Below are positions 60,380-64,000 of a stretch of 64,000 nucleotides of DNA, piece by piece. The DNA comes from Nitrospinaceae bacterium (GTDB taxonomy: Bacteria; Nitrospinota; Nitrospinia; Nitrospinales; VA-1): contig BQJC01000001.1 in NCBI GenBank assembly GCA_021604505.1, positions 186,001 to 250,000 of the forward strand, written 5' to 3'. The notes under the pieces were generated by a model, which was not told the DNA's origin, made no database searches, and worked only from the letters and a program-made list of their open reading frames with translations. The translations under genes were made by a program, and so were the position numbers. Numbering within the stretch: position 1 is the stretch's first letter; the number at the start of each line of letters is the position of its first letter.

Positions 60380-61663
60380 ATGACCGATCCTCTGCAATTC
60401 ATTCTTTTGATGGTGGCTTTTACCCTGACCGCGGGATTGGCATTCGCCACGGTTAAAGGATCTGGCCTGGTCAAAATCGGCTGGTTGAATTTTTCCCGGT
60501 TGAAAGAACTCAGCCGGCAGAAAGTAGATACAGAAAACCGGCCCAGACAAATGGCATTGCAGGCAGTGATAGAACACTGCCAGAGTTTGCAAAAGCAATG
60601 GATTCTCCGTGCGCCTGATCTTGATATCTCCAGGAACACACATGCTTTATTGGAACAGATCGCATCCACCTTCCACCCGCAATCGAAGGCTCCTCTTATG
60701 GAGGCCCGTCTGGGGAAACTCCTGGAAGCGTTTCTGGAATTGAAGAACAGAATTTTGGTTTTCAGCCGTATCAAAGGGGTTCGAAGGTTCACGCAATTTC
60801 GTTTGCGTCACGTTCACTATTTATCCCGCGCATGGCAGAAAAAGCAACAATGGCAGGAGTCTGCCGTGGGTCGGGCTTTTTCCCGTTACAAGCTGGCAGG
60901 TTTGTTTCAATGGCTTTATTTGCTGATCCGCTTTATGGATCTCACATTCTGGATGTTCAAAATGCTGGGTTACATCCTGCACGATATTGTCTTGAAAATT
61001 TTATTGATTCGCTGGTACCTGACCCTTGGGGAACTGGCGATTGCGGTTTATTCAGAACAAAGTGAAGACCCTGAGTTGCAGGCGGATGAGTTGCTTTCGC
61101 AATTAGGTTCCATTCCGGAACAGGAAATTCCTGATGAACTTCCTTCCGGGGTCCGGGAAATTGCCGACGCTTCACGAAACGGGCTGATGTTCAAAATGAG
61201 TTCCCTGGAGTGGGGTGAAGCGAAGGGTATTTATGCTTGCCTGGTGAAGAACATCGCAGGGCATTATTTTCCGCAAGCTGACCAACCGCTATATGAAGTC
61301 AAACTTTATCCTTTGATAATGGCGGTTTCCCGCCTTTCCGATCAGGTGGCGTCGATTCGCAATAAACCGGTTTTGAACAAGCTTCTGGGGATCCGTGTTT
61401 CTCATCTTCTGCTGGCCAAGGATGCCATGGACTTTGTCAACGAGAGCGAGCTTGGGGCCTGGCTGAAAAAATATCCGATTGGCCGGTTCATGAAAATCTC
61501 CCGGCTGCTGTATCAAACCGTCCAGAAAAAACATCCTGGCGTTTTGTTCAAGGATTTTGCTTTTTTCCTGGTCAAGGAAGCAGGAAAGCGATGGATATTG
61601 GTCTATTTGCACGATAAAATTGCCCTGGAAGCGAATCATGCCTGTAAAGAAAGCCTTCCCTGA
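60380..61663 (+). CDS. Unrecognised membrane protein, 427 residues
   Basis: I do not recognise the family. Hydrophobic segments: residues about 6-28 (FILLMVAFTLTAGLAFA) and about 170-230 (LAGLFQWLYLLIRFMDLTFWM and ILHDIVLKILLIRWYLTLG), giving perhaps three or four transmembrane helices. The rest, about 40-165 and 240-427, is charged and helical, with no catalytic motif. No close neighbours on the same strand. A charged cytoplasmic or periplasmic partner domain is possible. Confidence 0.8.
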   Translation: MTDPLQFILLMVAFTLTAGLAFATVKGSGLVKIGWLNFSRLKELSRQKVDTENRPRQMALQAVIEHCQSLQKQWILRAPDLDISRNTHALLEQIASTFHPQSKAPLMEARLGKLLEAFLELKNRILVFSRIKGVRRFTQFRLRHVHYLSRAWQKKQQWQESAVGRAFSRYKLAGLFQWLYLLIRFMDLTFWMFKMLGYILHDIVLKILLIRWYLTLGELAIAVYSEQSEDPELQADELLSQLGSIPEQEIPDELPSGVREIADASRNGLMFKMSSLEWGEAKGIYACLVKNIAGHYFPQADQPLYEVKLYPLIMAVSRLSDQVASIRNKPVLNKLLGIRVSHLLLAKDAMDFVNESELGAWLKKYPIGRFMKISRLLYQTVQKKHPGVLFKDFAFFLVKEAGKRWILVYLHDKIALEANHACKESLP

Positions 61664-61664
61664 A

Positions 61665-62537
61665 TCACTTTTCCTCATCAGAATTGCTCGCCGACAGGCG
61701 GTAGGAGATGCGGATGCCGCTGGAATAGACGTCCGACCAATGCGAGGCCTGTTTCTGTTCGGGGGTGGAAAGATCGCGGAACGAACAGGAGCGAACGCTG
61801 TAGTCGGACCAATCGAGAAATTTAAATGCGATTGCCAGCCGTTGAAACCACAGCTCCAAAAGCGCCCGGCTGGGTAAGGTGATCATCGAGAGATCCTTGC
61901 CCCGGTAATCGAAGAATTCGGTGAGGCGGTAATCTTTTTTTTCGGGCTGAGTCAAAGAGACGATCATCAATGGCAGATCCAGAGTTTCATCCTTGATGTT
62001 TGGGTAGACGCTGGCGGCGTCTTTTCCCTGGACCGCGGCATAACCGGCGGTGAAGGTGTCGAGCAGGATGGTTTCCCGTGCGGCGCGGTTCATCAGTGTG
62101 AGCAGGCGGAGAGGTTCCGAGGTGTAATACAGCATCCCAAAGCAAAACACCGTGTCGAAGCTGTTTTCCGGAGTCGATTCGAGAAAGCGGAACACGTCAC
62201 CCACCTCAAAGTGGTAGGAAGCTTCGGGAACGTTTTGCCCCTCAAAAAGCTGCCGGCTTTTTTCCACCATTTTTTTTTCCACTTCGATTCCCTGCACAAA
62301 ACCGGCCCCCATCTGGTGCGCCGCGTAGGCAAAGGTTCCCATGTGAGACCCGACATCCAGTATTTTTTTCCCCGTGACCGCGTCCTTTTGTTTACCCAAA
62401 AGATTGTCAATCCGGGCGTTCAGGCACTCCAGGCTGTATGGGATGGCCCAGCGGTTTTTCCGGGTATCAGTGGTTAAAAAAGGTGACTCTTCCGGGATGT
62501 AAATTTGAACGGGCTTCAAGGGGTGTTTATTCTCCAT
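61665..62537 (-). CDS. Class I SAM-dependent methyltransferase
   Basis: 290 residues from the ATG at 62537; an open frame extends to 62714 but the extra 59 residues do not look like a methyltransferase N-terminus. Motif I is KKILDVGSHMGTFAYAAHQMGA, the acidic residue VQGIEVEKKMVEKS, FEVGDVFRF and FDTVFCFGMLYYTSEPL (motif IV-V). Similar to CmoB/DUF1698-like and other tRNA or small-molecule methyltransferases; substrate unknown. Convergent with the 427-residue membrane protein (two bases between stops), and divergent from the J-domain protein. Confidence 0.82.
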   Translation of the reverse strand: MENKHPLKPVQIYIPEESPFLTTDTRKNRWAIPYSLECLNARIDNLLGKQKDAVTGKKILDVGSHMGTFAYAAHQMGAGFVQGIEVEKKMVEKSRQLFEGQNVPEASYHFEVGDVFRFLESTPENSFDTVFCFGMLYYTSEPLRLLTLMNRAARETILLDTFTAGYAAVQGKDAASVYPNIKDETLDLPLMIVSLTQPEKKDYRLTEFFDYRGKDLSMITLPSRALLELWFQRLAIAFKFLDWSDYSVRSCSFRDLSTPEQKQASHWSDVYSSGIRISYRLSASNSDEEK

Positions 62538-62679
62538 TTCAAGATAGAAAATGCATTTCGTTCTAAGCCGCGAAGGTGATATAATAGCCCTGATTTTATA
62601 GGGCTTAGCATTTATCACGCAACCCTTAAAAACGGAGTTTTCAACGATTTTTAAAGAAAGTACCTCAGCTGTCACTCCC

Positions 62680-63441
62680 GTGATTTCCCCCGAGGAGGAA
62701 GAACTCAGACTCAAGCGGCGGGATCTGGCTCAATTGGAACAGGACCTTGCCGATAAGGAGTTGGAGCTTTCCACCCTCAATGGAGAGCTTCACCTGTTTG
62801 AAAAGCGCTACCAACTGGTGGTGGGTGCCAAGTATACCGAACTCGACGAGGTGAAAGCCCAGATTCTGGAACTGGCGTCGCGATTGTACCCGCGTTCCGA
62901 TGAATTCAGGGCGGGCGCCCGGTCGGCCCGGGAACGGGCGCAAAGCTCCGCCGAAGGAGCCGATGATATTGAATTGGACCTGCCAAAGGAAGAAGCGTTC
63001 GAACCCACCGAAAATTTAAAAAAACTGTTCCGCGAGGTTGCCAAGAAAATCCATCCGGATTTAGCCTCGAACGACAAGGAGAAAGCCCGGCGGCACGAAC
63101 TGATGGCCCGGTTGAATCAGGCCTACGACCGATTGGATGAGGAAGGGATTCACGCCGTACTTCAGGATTGGGAAGCGGGGGACCAGCCGGAAAAAAAAGA
63201 AACGCTGGGAGTCCGGTTGGTTCGAACCGTCCGGCAAATTTCACAAATTAAAAAGCGTTTGCAAAAGATTGACGAAGAAATGGCGGAGATCAAAAATTCA
63301 GGAATGTATCAATTGATGAATAAAATAGCCACCGCTGGAAAAATAGGTGGCGATATACTTGAGGAAATGGCCGCCAGTGTCGATGAAAAGATAGCTTCGA
63401 TCAAATCCAAAGTACGCGACCTTGCAGGAGAGTTTGATTAA
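62680..63441 (+). CDS. Coiled-coil protein with embedded J-domain
   Basis: 253 residues from GTG at 62680. Residues 1-75 are a heptad-rich helix (LKRRDLAQLEQDLADKELEL), about 105-165 a J-domain-like segment with HPD (LFREVAKKIHPDLASND), and about 180-253 another helical stretch with a coiled-coil pattern (QISQIKKRLQKIDEEMAEIK). Start is uncertain: no Shine-Dalgarno precedes the GTG, while GGAG at 62634-62637 would fit an ATT codon at 62647 giving FKESTSAVTPV- before the same protein. It may recruit Hsp70 to a partner. Next gene is a Sel1-repeat protein 27 bases on. Confidence 0.8.
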   Translation: MISPEEEELRLKRRDLAQLEQDLADKELELSTLNGELHLFEKRYQLVVGAKYTELDEVKAQILELASRLYPRSDEFRAGARSARERAQSSAEGADDIELDLPKEEAFEPTENLKKLFREVAKKIHPDLASNDKEKARRHELMARLNQAYDRLDEEGIHAVLQDWEAGDQPEKKETLGVRLVRTVRQISQIKKRLQKIDEEMAEIKNSGMYQLMNKIATAGKIGGDILEEMAASVDEKIASIKSKVRDLAGEFD

Positions 63442-63468
63442 TGAGCATTGCGATCGATATCCACCGAT

Positions 63469-64000
63469 ATGACTAAACAGGTTGTTCCCTCCACCCCATC
63501 CAAAACCGCTCCCGCAGAATTTTCATCCCCTGCATTTTCCAACATTTCTCTCAAAGGTCTGGATTTTCTATCCAGGGAAAACGAGGAGGCCGGCGCGGAA
63601 CTGGTGTATCAAAAAACCGACGGCTCCCTGGATGCCATCAGCCCGAAAGAAGCGGCCCGCTGGTTTAAAGAAGCCGAGCGCGGCAAGCCGCAGGCGCAAT
63701 ACAATGTCGGGGTGATTTTTTTTAAGGGCGTCGGCGTTGCCCGCAACGACAAGGAAGCCTTCAAATGGTTCCGCAAGTCGGCGGAAAAAGGTTCCGCCAA
63801 TGGTCAGGGGTTCCTTGGCATCATGTATGAGAACGGGCTGGGCATAGCCGAGGACCATGAAAAGAGCGTGCATTGGTACAAAAAAGCCGCGGAGCAGGGG
63901 GACCCCGTAGCGCAGTTCAATCTGGGACGCATGTATTACTTCGGCAAAGGGGTCGATAAAGCGCCTGAAGAAGCGGCCAAATGGTTTTATGAAGTGGCGC
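63469..64000 (+). CDS. Sel1-repeat (TPR-like) protein, 3' end beyond window
   Basis: At least 177 residues; the frame is open at the window edge. The N-terminal about 60 residues are variable. From there Sel1-like repeats follow: SPKEAARWFKEAERGKPQAQ..GVIFFKGVGV, NDKEAFKWFRKSAEKGSANG..LGIMYENGLGI, DHEKSVHWYKKAAEQGDPVAQ..LGRMYYFGKGV. Adaptor proteins of this type scaffold signalling or chaperone complexes. The J-domain gene immediately upstream suggests cooperation. No signal peptide is evident. Confidence 0.88.
   Translation, partial: MTKQVVPSTPSKTAPAEFSSPAFSNISLKGLDFLSRENEEAGAELVYQKTDGSLDAISPKEAARWFKEAERGKPQAQYNVGVIFFKGVGVARNDKEAFKWFRKSAEKGSANGQGFLGIMYENGLGIAEDHEKSVHWYKKAAEQGDPVAQFNLGRMYYFGKGVDKAPEEAAKWFYEVA

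Noticed and set aside
1-64000. CRISPR arrays, tRNA or rRNA genes
   Set aside because: No regularly spaced repeats of CRISPR size and no cloverleaf with a TTC(A/G)A loop in proper context were found on scanning.

Overview
The window looks like a chromosomal segment of a free-living Gram-negative bacterium with about 50% GC. Evidence for Gram-negative character: an Mpl murein-recycling ligase, lipoproteins with lipoboxes, PspA and OppBC-type permeases. The mix also includes class II B12-dependent ribonucleotide reductase, a PurS/PurQ/PurL split FGAM synthase, UPF0182, a fused MFS/spermidine-synthase-like protein and PCP_red-domain proteins in a non-photosynthetic context. Together these suggest a Nitrospinota or deltaproteobacteria-like lineage. 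That placement is inference from gene content; no rRNA is present to settle it.

Layout. 1-4.1 kb: 5' part of valS (minus) and a long REC-domain response regulator. 4.4-15.1 kb: a PHP-like/SH3 membrane protein, a membrane-anchored methyltransferase, a DUF255 thioredoxin-domain protein, an ABC-F ATPase, an orphan OppB/OppC pair, a Nif3-family protein, and a protein with three PCP_red domains plus a tiny membrane peptide. 15.2-22.4 kb: the MFS/spermidine-synthase/TPR fusion, Tag glycosylase, two VOC proteins with a WYL regulator, YajQ and a CBS protein. 22.5-26.3 kb: two tandem paralogous REC-HD-GYP regulators with duplicated promoters, and a ferredoxin-type aldo/keto reductase. 26.4-29.0 kb: a tight DUF2617 / J-domain / YbjN-like / PspA / DUF4178 operon. 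29.3-33.8 kb: mpl, an unrecognised 389-residue protein, a radical SAM protein and a thioredoxin-fold protein. 33.8-41.3 kb: UPF0182 and the purS-purQ-purL-purF block. 41.3-51.2 kb: a membrane glycosyltransferase-like protein, an aldolase/dehydrogenase fusion, ArsC-like, nrdJ with a readable promoter and NrdR box, and a transglutaminase-like protein. 51.3-55.1 kb: a single-chain Type IIG restriction-modification gene bracketed by dispersed repeats. 55.3-58.4 kb: guaB and guaA. 58.5-64 kb: an IS30 transposase remnant, SUMF1-like and TPR lipoproteins, an unknown membrane protein, a methyltransferase, a coiled-coil J-domain protein and the start of a Sel1-repeat protein.

Functional themes. Purine synthesis is heavily represented: purSQLF makes FGAM and phosphoribosylamine, guaB and guaA take IMP to GMP, and nrdJ takes nucleotides to deoxynucleotides. 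Envelope and stress functions recur: the PspA operon, Mpl, J-domain proteins, TPR and Sel1 lipoproteins. Signalling is represented by HD-GYP, YajQ and REC proteins.

The most interesting candidates are the DUF2617-J-YbjN-PspA-DUF4178 operon, the three-copy PCP_red protein with its 41-residue partner, the restriction gene whose specificity region is strikingly AT-rich compared with its flanks, and the nrdJ control region. All family assignments rest on reading the sequence by eye; no database search was run.
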